From Patescibacteria group bacterium (GTDB lineage Bacteria; Patescibacteriota; Minisyncoccia; Phycocordibacterales; PALSA-1337), in the NCBI GenBank assembly GCA_004298345.1, contig SCTV01000031.1, positions 1 through 15,639 on the forward strand: a stretch of 15,639 nucleotides of DNA, read 5' to 3'. The notes beneath the pieces were generated by a model. It worked only from the letters and a program-made list of their open reading frames with translations. It had not been told where the DNA came from and ran no database searches. Position numbers and translations under genes: made by a program. Below are positions 6,206 through 13,210 of the stretch, piece by piece (the first letter of the stretch is position 1; the number at the start of each line of letters is the position of its first letter).

Positions 6206-8371
6206 ATGCAGAAACACCGCCCTATCACCGACCATTTCCGCCTCAACGAGTTTCAGAAAAAAGCTCTAATCAAGCTCGGCATACACACTCCGCTCGACAT
6301 GCTGTACCACTTCCCTGTGCGCTATGGCAACACGTCAGACATGAAAAATATTGCCAGCCTGACCAAAGGCGAGACGGCAGTAATTTTTGGAAAAATCAGC
6401 AACCTCAAAATGAGCAAGGGATTTAAAAGTAAAATCCCGATGGCTGATGGGATGATCGAGGATGATACGGGAAAAATAAAAGCGGTGTGGTTCAATCAGC
6501 CCTATCTCGCCAAAATGACTGCCGAAGGCGCGCTCGTACGTGTCGAGGGCAAAGTTTCAGAGAGAAAAAAGACTGCCGAGCTTTACCTGAGCAATCCAAA
6601 AATAGAAGTGGTCGGCAAGCTCCCCGTCGGCGTCGGCGATTCCCTTTTTGGAGCGGACAAAGAGGCTCACACCCTCTACCCCGTCTATCCCGAAAGCCGT
6701 GGTGTCACTTCTAACTGGCTTTTCCATGGCATACAAAAAGTTTTTAGATCAGGATTGCTCGACACACTCGTCGATCCCATCCCCGAAGATATTCTTAAAA
6801 AATATAATCTTCCCTCGCTTCGTACCGCACTGATCTGGATACATGCACCACTCAAAAACGAGGACGCACAGTCCGCCCGCAAACGTTTTGCTTTTGAAGA
6901 AATCTTTTTCATTCAACTCGAAAAGCAACATACTCGACGAGAATATCAGAAACAAAAGGCCTTTGTTATCGAGCCGTCAGCCGAGTCAGTCGGACAGTTT
7001 GTTGCACGATTCCCTTTTCAGTCTACTGAAGCACAGAAAAAAGCCATCGACACTATTCTCGCCGACTTCAAAAGAGGTCACGCCATGTCACGGCTTCTCG
7101 AAGGAGACGTGGGCTCAGGTAAAACCGCTGTCGCCGCGACAAGTGCGTATGCCACCATCACCAGCAAACCTGTTGGGAGGCAGTATGGACATCTCCAAGT
7201 CGCCTACATGTGTCCGACCGAAATTCTCGCCAGTCAACACTTTGAATCCTTCATCGAATATTTTAGGTATCTCAATATTTCCGTCGGCCTCATCACCGGC
7301 TCTGGCTGTCGTAAGTTCCCCTCAAAACTCAACCCAAAAGGCTGGACGGATATTTCAAAATCACAGCTTCTAAAATGGGTGGCTTCTGGCGACATACCTA
7401 TACTCATCGGCACGCACGCACTCATTCAAAAATCGGTAAAATTTAAACATTTGGCATACGTCATCATCGACGAACAACATCGCTTTGGTACAGCCCAGAG
7501 ACAGAAACTCGTAACCAAAGAAGGTCTCGCCCCACATCTCTTGTCGATGACCGCGACCCCTATTCCTCGCACACTTGCGCTCACTATGTACGGCGACCTC
7601 GACCTCACCCTACTAGACCAGATGCCTCATGGGCGTAAACCGATTATTACCGAAATCGTACTACCCGATCAGCGCGCAATGATGTATGAGAAAATCCGTG
7701 ACGAGCTACAAACAGGTCGGCAAGCCTACATCATTTGTCCGCGTATTGATGAGCCGGATCCTACCAAAGAAATGGCTATGCTCGCGAAGTCAGTGAAAGA
7801 AGAAGCCAAACAACTCAAGGCAAAAGTTTTTCCTGAGTACGAGATCGGGGTGCTTCATAGCAAAATGAACGACACCGACAAGGAAAAAGTGATGCTCGAT
7901 TTTAAGGCAGGGAAAATAGATATTCTCTGTGCCACATCAGTGGTGGAAGTGGGAGTAAATGTACCCAACGCGACAGTGATCGTGATCGAGGGTGCTGAGA
8001 GATTTGGTCTCGCTCAGCTTCACCAGCTTCGAGGACGAGTGATACGAAGCAACCACCAAGCGTATTGTTTTGTGTACGCCGAAAGTGCCGGAGAAAAGAC
8101 AAAAGACCGACTGCACGCACTCAAAACTGCCAAAAATGGTTTCGAGCTCGCTGAATATGACCTCAAGTTTCGCGGAGCCGGAGAACTTTCGGGAATGAAA
8201 CAATGGGGCGTCTCTGATATTGCTATGGAAGCTCTGCAAAATTTAAAAATGGTAGAGGCTGCTCGCACCGAAGCAAATCGCCTCCTCGATATAGATGAGT
8301 CACTCGCAGGCTTCCCTCTTATTAAAAAATACCTAGCGGAACGAGCTACTGACAAAATTCACTTCGAGTAA
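6206..8371 (+). CDS. recG: ATP-dependent DNA helicase RecG
   Basis: 721 residues, close to the family's usual length. An N-terminal OB-fold wedge domain (about 40-140) that splits forks and Holliday junctions is followed by a superfamily 2 helicase core. Visible motifs are Walker A GDVGSGKT (300-307), DEQH (422-425), SMTATPIPRTLAL (447-459), and the motif V/VI block TSVVEVGVNVPNA...ERFGLAQLHQLRGRV in the C-terminal third. RecG remodels stalled replication forks. A region of about 20 residues after LITGSG (365-392, CRKFPSKLNPKGW...) is longer than in E. coli RecG and looks like an insertion in the first helicase domain. The ATG at 6206 follows a -10-like TACAAT by six bases. The gene is bracketed by long inverted repeats on both sides. 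Confidence 0.96.
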   Translation: MQKHRPITDHFRLNEFQKKALIKLGIHTPLDMLYHFPVRYGNTSDMKNIASLTKGETAVIFGKISNLKMSKGFKSKIPMADGMIEDDTGKIKAVWFNQPYLAKMTAEGALVRVEGKVSERKKTAELYLSNPKIEVVGKLPVGVGDSLFGADKEAHTLYPVYPESRGVTSNWLFHGIQKVFRSGLLDTLVDPIPEDILKKYNLPSLRTALIWIHAPLKNEDAQSARKRFAFEEIFFIQLEKQHTRREYQKQKAFVIEPSAESVGQFVARFPFQSTEAQKKAIDTILADFKRGHAMSRLLEGDVGSGKTAVAATSAYATITSKPVGRQYGHLQVAYMCPTEILASQHFESFIEYFRYLNISVGLITGSGCRKFPSKLNPKGWTDISKSQLLKWVASGDIPILIGTHALIQKSVKFKHLAYVIIDEQHRFGTAQRQKLVTKEGLAPHLLSMTATPIPRTLALTMYGDLDLTLLDQMPHGRKPIITEIVLPDQRAMMYEKIRDELQTGRQAYIICPRIDEPDPTKEMAMLAKSVKEEAKQLKAKVFPEYEIGVLHSKMNDTDKEKVMLDFKAGKIDILCATSVVEVGVNVPNATVIVIEGAERFGLAQLHQLRGRVIRSNHQAYCFVYAESAGEKTKDRLHALKTAKNGFELAEYDLKFRGAGELSGMKQWGVSDIAMEALQNLKMVEAARTEANRLLDIDESLAGFPLIKKYLAERATDKIHFE

Positions 8372-8495
8372 AACCTGCACAATGGGCGCATTTCTTCGTT
8401 ACTTCACTCGTTTGCTTCCGCGCCGTACCAGAAGTACGCCTTAGTCGCAAGCCGAGCTCGCGTCTCGAACTGCATCCAACTGTGCAGGTTTTACT
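8367..8495. repeat. Inverted repeat between the convergent recG and major facilitator genes
   Basis: AGTAAAACCTGCACA (8367-8381) is perfectly repeated in reverse at 8481-8495 with 99 bases between. The left arm includes the recG stop codon, and the right arm ends nine bases before the end of the minus-strand gene. The spacer holds a smaller hairpin (CGTA-CCAGAAG-TACG near 8424-8438). It may act as a bidirectional transcription end, but the 99-base loop is far larger than a terminator's. Confidence 0.75.
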
Positions 8496-8504
8496 AAATA
8501 CTAC

Positions 8505-9731
8505 CTAAGCAACTACTTTTTCCTCAACTTTTCTTAGAACGAACAAACCAACCACAATAAGTAGCATGAGGAGTATCAGTCCGGTCTGATAACCACGAAC
8601 ACCTTCGCCCATCGTAATGAGAGCAATACTCCACACCACCGGACCTACAAAAGTAGCGAACCGTTCTGCAACCACATAATAGCTATATGACGAAGCCACA
8701 AGATGTGGTGGCGCGAGCTCTCCTACCAAAGCTCTGCTGATACCCCAAACAGGTCCAAACAATATTCCCGCAAACAAAAAAACAGGGATGAGTACTTTGA
8801 AGTTAGTAACTAATGCCATTGCCAAGAAAATAAAACACCAGATGACGAGAACAATCTTGAGTGTTTTTAATTTTCCCTTTTTATCAGCAATCTTACCAAA
8901 AACAACAGCACCGATAGCAGCAAGAATCAAAATACTCGCTGTAAGCATCGATTTCACCGTATCGGTTACGTGATGTATGGTTTCCAGATACAGTGGAAAA
9001 TTGTTTGCAAAGGTAAGCATCGCATCACTAAAGAAAAAATATGCGAGTAGGAAAAATGCCAGTGGTTTATATGCAAAAACCGATTTGAAAAAAGTAATGA
9101 GATTATGTCTGCTGGTATCCTGAACCACACTGGCAGAAGAAATAGCTTTTTCTTCCCGATATAGTATTAGCATCGGCAAAGCCAATGCTCCAAAAATAAT
9201 AGTTGCCGGAAAAAGTGCTTGAGCTCGTCCAGGGTCACCGAACAAGGTGATACCGTTTACAAAAGGAAGTGTGACAAGTACTCCTGCCACCTGACCTATC
9301 GCATTTGCACCCTGACCAATACCCGATACCCACGAGCGATTCTCGCTAACAGAAAGGTCATTCAACATCGGGGTAAAATAGAGGAAACAAACCAGATACG
9401 CATAGGTAGAAAGTGTATACAAAACAGTAATCCAAGCTTCAAAACCGTCCGTGAGTGTTATGAGAAGAGAAAGGATTAGGTGTCCAAGAAAAGTTGCGAT
9501 TGTCCACCATCGTAGTCCGACTATTTTACTTTTTGTTTCGTCAATTCTTTTGCTCACCGCCGGCGCCGTAAAGATGAAAAGTATCGAGGCAACAATGAGC
9601 GCTGTGTTGTACCACCACGCCGGCTTCCCCTGATCAATCACCAGCCATTGAGAAAAATAAAACAGAAATGCCATCAGTACAATCGAGTTTGCAAAATCGT
9701 ACAGCACCCAGTAGCTAAGTTGTTTTTTCAT
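8505..9731 (-). CDS. Major facilitator superfamily transporter, Atg22/UMF1-like
   Basis: 408 residues with about twelve hydrophobic helices spread along the length. The N-terminal YDFANS (11-16) is the hallmark of the UMF1/Atg22 group, whose yeast member exports amino acids from the vacuole. Bacterial members are uncharacterised, so the substrate is unknown; amino-acid or small-metabolite efflux would be the family-based guess. Other support includes SGIGQGANAIGQVAG in the fifth-helix region and the cytoplasmic loop between helices 6 and 7 (about 190-215). The gene stands alone, convergent with recG and divergent from tRNA-Ile. An extended -10 (TGGTATGAT) lies six bases before the ATG, suggesting a leaderless message. 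Confidence 0.88.
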   Translation of the reverse strand: MKKQLSYWVLYDFANSIVLMAFLFYFSQWLVIDQGKPAWWYNTALIVASILFIFTAPAVSKRIDETKSKIVGLRWWTIATFLGHLILSLLITLTDGFEAWITVLYTLSTYAYLVCFLYFTPMLNDLSVSENRSWVSGIGQGANAIGQVAGVLVTLPFVNGITLFGDPGRAQALFPATIIFGALALPMLILYREEKAISSASVVQDTSRHNLITFFKSVFAYKPLAFFLLAYFFFSDAMLTFANNFPLYLETIHHVTDTVKSMLTASILILAAIGAVVFGKIADKKGKLKTLKIVLVIWCFIFLAMALVTNFKVLIPVFLFAGILFGPVWGISRALVGELAPPHLVASSYSYYVVAERFATFVGPVVWSIALITMGEGVRGYQTGLILLMLLIVVGLFVLRKVEEKVVA

Positions 9732-9737
9732 AATTTA

Positions 9738-9746
9738 ATCATACCA
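9738..9746 (-). promoter_or_regulatory. Extended -10 of the major facilitator gene, leaderless
   Basis: TGGTATGAT on the minus strand, with its -10 ending six bases before the ATG at 9731. No convincing -35 is present at the usual distance, which extended -10 promoters can tolerate. Confidence 0.5.
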
Positions 9747-9813
9747 TAACGCAATTCATTTTAAGTAGAATCAGTGGTTTTTTGTCAAAAAATAGGGTAC
9801 GCTATGGAGTACC

Positions 9814-9887
9814 GCGCCTGTAGCTCAGTTGGTTAGAGCATCGAGCTTATACCTCGAGGGTCCTTGGTTCGAATCCAAGCAGGCGCA
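9814..9887 (+). tRNA. tRNA-Ile (anticodon TAT)
   Basis: The acceptor GCGCCTG (9814-9820) pairs perfectly with CAGGCGC (9880-9886), followed by discriminator A at 9887. The D arm is GCTC...GAGC, the anticodon stem TCGAG/CTCGA, and the T arm CTTGG-TTCGAAT-CCAAG. The loop CTTATAC gives anticodon TAT at 9848-9850, which reads the isoleucine codon ATA. CCA is not encoded (ACTA follows), so a CCA-adding enzyme is required. Most bacteria read ATA with a CAT-anticodon tRNA modified to lysidine by TilS; an encoded TAT anticodon is the uncommon solution. A hairpin starts eight bases after the tRNA. Confidence 0.95.
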
Positions 9888-10306
9888 CTAGCGAGAACAA
9901 TCTAGACTGCTCTAGATTGTTCGAGACTTGTGCGAGACGGAGTCATATTTTTCTACCAAGAAAAATAGACGAGTCAGGTGAGAAGCGAATGCTTGGAGCT
10001 TCGCAAGACCTTGAGTATTTTGTACTCAAAAAGCGAAAGGTGTACAGTTCCGGTAAGGAAAGAGAAATTTTGCGAGTGGCGACGAGCAAAATATTTGTGA
10101 CCACAAATTATTTACCAGGATCACAAACTAAAATTGCGACCTGAGCTCGATTTTAACACTCTTTTTTAAGTCAAAAAGATGCCCAGCCGAAATGGCTCTG
10201 TAGAGCCACGCTAAAAGGCTAAACACGTGTTTAGCCTTTTAGCGTGGCTTAAAATATAGGTCCGTGTAGTATAGGCCTATAGCAAAGACTCGTTTAGAAC
10301 AATTCG
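9888..10306. other. Intergenic region of serial hairpins
   Basis: I see no convincing gene in these 419 bases. They hold: H1 9895-9922 (12 bp, loop CTGC); H2 9942-9970 (TATTTTTCT/AGAAAAATA, loop ACCA, plus GTC/GAC); H3 9982-10002 (GAAGC/GCTTC); 10011-10029 (TTGAGTA/TACTCAA); 10067-10092 (ATTTTGC/GCAAAAT); 10093-10108 (ATTTGTG/CACAAAT); and the 46-base palindrome at 10204-10249. H1-H3 match the array after tRNA-Ser in order and spacing. The whole stretch could be a transcribed structured RNA or a set of decayed elements. Confidence 0.6.
10194..10249. repeat. Palindromic repeat family, copy 2 (46-base perfect palindrome)
   Basis: 10204-10226 and 10227-10249 are perfect 23-base reverse complements with no spacer. 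The left flank adds GGCTCT-GT-AGAGCC (10194-10207). The core AAAGGCTAAAC...GTTTAGCCTTT and the flank match copy 1 at 3527-3575. Copy 1 has kept the left side but lost the outer part of the right arm. It lies between the tRNA-Ile hairpins and the end of the dehydratase gene. Confidence 0.85.
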
Positions 10307-10627
10307 CTATAATTGATCAATTTTGGCAGCCAAAATAAAATCGTTTTCCGTGAGGCCTTTTACCGAATGAGTAAAAAGTGTGATGACCACCTTCCCCCAT
10401 GATAAGAGGATGTCTGGGTGATGCCCTTCTGACTCGGCAAGATCCGCCACTTCATTTACAAATGCCCACGCAGTTTTAAAATCTGGAAATGTGTATACTT
10501 TTTTAAGATGAGAATCGTCAATCACCTTCCAAGACACTAGTTGTTTCAAACCCTCTTCTATTTGCTCTTTGGTAAATAGTTTGGCACCCTCTTCGCACGG
10601 TACGCATTTTTTGTTTAGTAATGACAT
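10307..10627 (-). CDS. phhB: 4a-hydroxytetrahydrobiopterin dehydratase (pterin-4a-carbinolamine dehydratase)
   Basis: 106 residues, the normal size. The signature EGHHPD at 67-72 and the second histidine site FTHSVKGLTENDF (85-97) form the active site that dehydrates 4a-carbinolamine pterins. The N-terminal CVPC (8-11) and the helix-rich FTKEQIEEGL agree with bacterial members. In animals and some bacteria the enzyme regenerates tetrahydrobiopterin after phenylalanine hydroxylase; many bacteria carry it without that enzyme, so the role here is uncertain and no hydroxylase is in view. It follows ftsH on the same strand after about 100 bases containing a strong hairpin, so it may have its own promoter. 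The start is at the only N-terminal ATG. Confidence 0.92.
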   Translation of the reverse strand: MSLLNKKCVPCEEGAKLFTKEQIEEGLKQLVSWKVIDDSHLKKVYTFPDFKTAWAFVNEVADLAESEGHHPDILLSWGKVVITLFTHSVKGLTENDFILAAKIDQL

Positions 10628-10651
10628 GGTTTTTTGTCTTAAATTCCCCCC

Positions 10652-10681
10652 CCTCGAAAATTGCTACTGCAATTTTCGAGG
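10652..10681 (-). terminator. Hairpin between ftsH and the dehydratase gene
   Basis: CCTCGAAAATTGC/GCAATTTTCGAGG, 13 perfect pairs around TACT. It lies downstream of the ftsH stop and upstream of the dehydratase start. On the minus strand it is followed by a G run and AATTT rather than a T-tract, so termination is plausible but not textbook; on the plus strand CTTTTT follows. Confidence 0.5.
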
Positions 10682-10728
10682 AATCTTTTTCCCGCGTTCG
10701 TTCCGCAAAGTTCTATGTCAGTTCCGCA

Positions 10729-12669
10729 TTAGCCCTGATGCTCAATATCCATCTTCTTTTTCGGAATAATTCCAAACGCAATAATTATTTTTTCGTACTC
10801 TTCACGCTCAATATTTTCCACCTCGATTAGTTTCAAAGCAATCGCGTCGAGCGCCTTGCGATGAGTGGTGATGATATCCTCTGCTTTTTTCAGAGCTTCA
10901 CTCATAATACGCGACACCTCTGCATCAATATCCGCCCCCACCTTTTCTGAATACTCTTTGTCATCTACTCCCCGTCCAAAAAGTGCTCGTCCACCAGCGC
11001 CCTCGAGAGCGAGTGCGCCTATTTTATCTGACATGCCATACTTGGTTACCATATCTCGAGCTAGTGCAGTAGAAACCTGCAAATCATTTGACGGGCCGGT
11101 CGTCACGTCATTGAAAATCATTTTTTCAGTCACATAGCCTCCGAGAGACATGGCAATATCATCGAGAAACTCTCTCTTTGACTGGAGCTTTCGGTCTTCG
11201 AGCGGAAGTTTCAAAGTATACCCCGCCGCGCGACCTCGAGAGATGATAGAAATCTTGTGTACCGGATCAGCATATGGCAACACGGACGCGACGAGCGCGT
11301 GCCCTGCCTCGTGATATGCCGTAATCTCTTTTTCTTTTTTAGACAAAATATGACTCTTGCGTTCAGGACCAAGCATCACCTTTTCTATTGAGCGAATCAG
11401 GTCATATTGAGCCACTTTAGTACGATCTTCACGAGCAGCGAGAATGGCCGCTTCGTTCATGAGAGAGTATAGATCGGCACCAGAAAAGCCCGGGGTTCTC
11501 TCCGCAAGTACAGGCAGATTTACATCCTCAGCAAAAGGCTTCAGTCGTGCATGTATTTTCAAAATCTCCTCGCGATCCTTACGGTCAGGCAAGTCTATTG
11601 TCACTCGTCTATCAAATCGTCCTGGGCGAAGTAGCGCTGGGTCGAGCACATCTGGACGGTTGGTCGCAGCCATCACAATCACTTTTTCATTTGGTTCGAA
11701 ACCGTCCATCTCCACCAAAATCTGGTTGAGTGTTTGCTCTCGTTCATCGTTACCCCCTCCCACGCCCGTACCTCGCACTCGTCCAACCGCATCTATTTCA
11801 TCTACAAAAATAATGGCCGGAGCGGTCTGCTTTGCGAGTTTAAAAAGATCACGTACTCGAGATGCGCCGACACCGACAAACATCTCCACAAATTCTGATC
11901 CGGAAATAGAGAAAAATGCGACATTGGCCTCCCCTGCCACCGCTCGAGCAAGCAAAGTCTTGCCAGTACCAGGTGCTCCCATGAGGAGAATTCCTTTTGG
12001 AATACGTGCACCGATATCGAGAAACTTTTTTGGATTTTTGAGAAAGTCTACAATTTCTGAAAGTTCCTGCTTGGCCTCTTTTGCTCCAGCCACATCAGAA
12101 AAGGTAACGCGCTGTTTTTTATCATCCGGCATCGTGATACGGGCTTTCGATTGACCAAAAGAAAACGCTTGCATACCCGCCCCTCGCGCCTGACGAGTCA
12201 TAAACCACAAAATGAGGCCGATGAGAATTACCGGAAGTAGAAATGGCAAAATATTTACCAGAAAAACAAAAAAACCTGAAGGTGCCTTTACCTCAATTTT
12301 TACTACCGCAAGCTTGTCTTGGGGTACACCATAGTTTACTAGCGTTTGAGACAAAGCGGTACCTTCTTCTTTTTTGGACTCTTTGTGTGCGGCATCTTTT
12401 ACATACTCTATATCGAGTGAGTCTCCCTCAACAGTCACTTTTGAAACAAGTCCTGCAGAGATATCCGAGGCGAGCTCAGACACAGAGATGACTGATTTTG
12501 ATGATTGGCTATCTGCAATGATTGAGTATGAGGCAATGATAAAAAGGAAGATCACCACAAACTGCACAATCGTGGCAACTGGGCCATGTTGAGGTATGAG
12601 ACTCTTTCGGCCTCGTTTTGAGCCCTTTCCACCCTTCGAGTTCAGCAACTTTTTCTTGAATAAATCCAT
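10729..12669 (-). CDS. ftsH: ATP-dependent zinc metalloprotease FtsH
   Basis: 646 residues, full length. Membrane helices at about 32-52 and 133-157 flank an external domain. The AAA module has Walker A GAPGTGKT (231-238), pore motif FVGV (264-267), Walker B IIFVDE (287-291) and the second region of homology with arginines in RPGRFDR (348-354). The protease zinc site is HEAGH (453-457), with a third ligand expected in the acidic segment of TTGPSNDLQ. FtsH extracts and degrades membrane proteins and can degrade ssrA-tagged proteins in E. coli. It is divergent from smpB-tmRNA, so tagging and degradation genes are adjacent. An extended -10 TGCTATAAT ends eight bases before the ATG. The N-terminus has a lysine-rich, basic stretch before the first helix. 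Confidence 0.97.
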   Translation of the reverse strand: MDLFKKKLLNSKGGKGSKRGRKSLIPQHGPVATIVQFVVIFLFIIASYSIIADSQSSKSVISVSELASDISAGLVSKVTVEGDSLDIEYVKDAAHKESKKEEGTALSQTLVNYGVPQDKLAVVKIEVKAPSGFFVFLVNILPFLLPVILIGLILWFMTRQARGAGMQAFSFGQSKARITMPDDKKQRVTFSDVAGAKEAKQELSEIVDFLKNPKKFLDIGARIPKGILLMGAPGTGKTLLARAVAGEANVAFFSISGSEFVEMFVGVGASRVRDLFKLAKQTAPAIIFVDEIDAVGRVRGTGVGGGNDEREQTLNQILVEMDGFEPNEKVIVMAATNRPDVLDPALLRPGRFDRRVTIDLPDRKDREEILKIHARLKPFAEDVNLPVLAERTPGFSGADLYSLMNEAAILAAREDRTKVAQYDLIRSIEKVMLGPERKSHILSKKEKEITAYHEAGHALVASVLPYADPVHKISIISRGRAAGYTLKLPLEDRKLQSKREFLDDIAMSLGGYVTEKMIFNDVTTGPSNDLQVSTALARDMVTKYGMSDKIGALALEGAGGRALFGRGVDDKEYSEKVGADIDAEVSRIMSEALKKAEDIITTHRKALDAIALKLIEVENIEREEYEKIIIAFGIIPKKKMDIEHQG

Positions 12670-12677
12670 AGAAAGGT

Positions 12678-12686
12678 ATTATAGCA
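12678..12686 (-). promoter_or_regulatory. Extended -10 of ftsH, leaderless or nearly so
   Basis: TGCTATAAT on the minus strand, a perfect extended -10. The ATG lies eight bases after it, giving a leader of zero to three bases. The -35 position is poor. Confidence 0.65.
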
Positions 12687-12731
12687 TAAAAACCTGCCCT
12701 CGTCTGTTTACTCAATGCCTGCGATAAAATA

Positions 12732-12740
12732 TGCTAGTAT
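12732..12740 (+). promoter_or_regulatory. Extended -10 of smpB, leaderless
   Basis: TGCTAGTAT ends seven bases before the ATG at 12748. This fits a transcript that begins at the start codon, and argues for that ATG over the in-frame ATG at 12715, which would lie upstream of the promoter. Confidence 0.5.
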
Positions 12741-12747
12741 AAGATAT

Positions 12748-13194
12748 ATGACGGCGCTGATACAAAACCGAAAAGTTTTTTTCAACTACGAAGTACTCGA
12801 GAAAATCGAGGCTGGTATTGAGCTCGTCGGTACAGAAGTAAAGTCCCTCCGTGCTGGACAGGGCGCACTCGACGGAACGCATATTACTATCCGTGGAGGT
12901 GAAGCTTACCTCATCGGAATGGATATTCCAGCCTACCAGCCAAAAAATACTTCCGCGGATTATAATCCAAAAAGAAATCGCCGACTTTTACTCACCAAAA
13001 AAGAGCTAGCGGAGCTTTCTGGTAAGGAGTCTGCTCGAGGCTTGACATTAGTACCTATCTCGGTGTATAATAAGGGTAGGAATCTCAAGGTAGAGATTGC
13101 CATCGTTCGAGGCAAAAAGAAATTTGATAAACGCGAGACGACAAAAAAACGCGAAACCGAACGAGAAATGCGTAGGACCTTGAAAGGAGAATAG
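12748..13194 (+). CDS. smpB: SsrA-binding protein SmpB
   Basis: 148 residues from ATG 12748. The oligonucleotide-binding barrel shows the family motifs NRKVFFNYEVLEKIEAGIEL at the N-terminus, GTEVKSLR (about 28-35), and the ARGLTLVPISVYNKGRNLKVEIAIVRGKKKFDKRE block (about 95-130). The basic C-terminal tail (KKRETEREMRRTLKGE) is the part that enters the mRNA channel. SmpB binds tmRNA and delivers it to stalled ribosomes. It lies just upstream of the tmRNA gene on the same strand (16 bases), a pairing found in many bacteria, so the two may share a transcript. A start at 12715 would add 11 residues unlike other SmpB proteins. Confidence 0.96.
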   Translation: MTALIQNRKVFFNYEVLEKIEAGIELVGTEVKSLRAGQGALDGTHITIRGGEAYLIGMDIPAYQPKNTSADYNPKRNRRLLLTKKELAELSGKESARGLTLVPISVYNKGRNLKVEIAIVRGKKKFDKRETTKKRETEREMRRTLKGE

Positions 13195-13210
13195 TTTATA
13201 CCATATACAT

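Noticed and set aside
8404..8475. 23-residue minus-strand frame in the loop of the inverted repeat after recG
   Set aside because: It is short and has no initiation signal; it is likely chance. It would deserve another look only if the loop proves repeated in the genome with the frame kept.
9917..10144. 75-residue plus-strand reading frame after tRNA-Ile
   Set aside because: It starts with TTG inside the H1 hairpin, runs through several stem-loops and has no ribosome binding site or known family. The region is better explained as structured non-coding sequence.
11444..12154. 236-residue plus-strand frame
   Set aside because: It lies entirely antisense to the ftsH AAA domain and has the serine/arginine-rich composition typical of a shadow frame.
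12715..12747. Upstream ATG for smpB at 12715
   Set aside because: It would put the predicted promoter inside the gene and add 11 residues not typical of SmpB.
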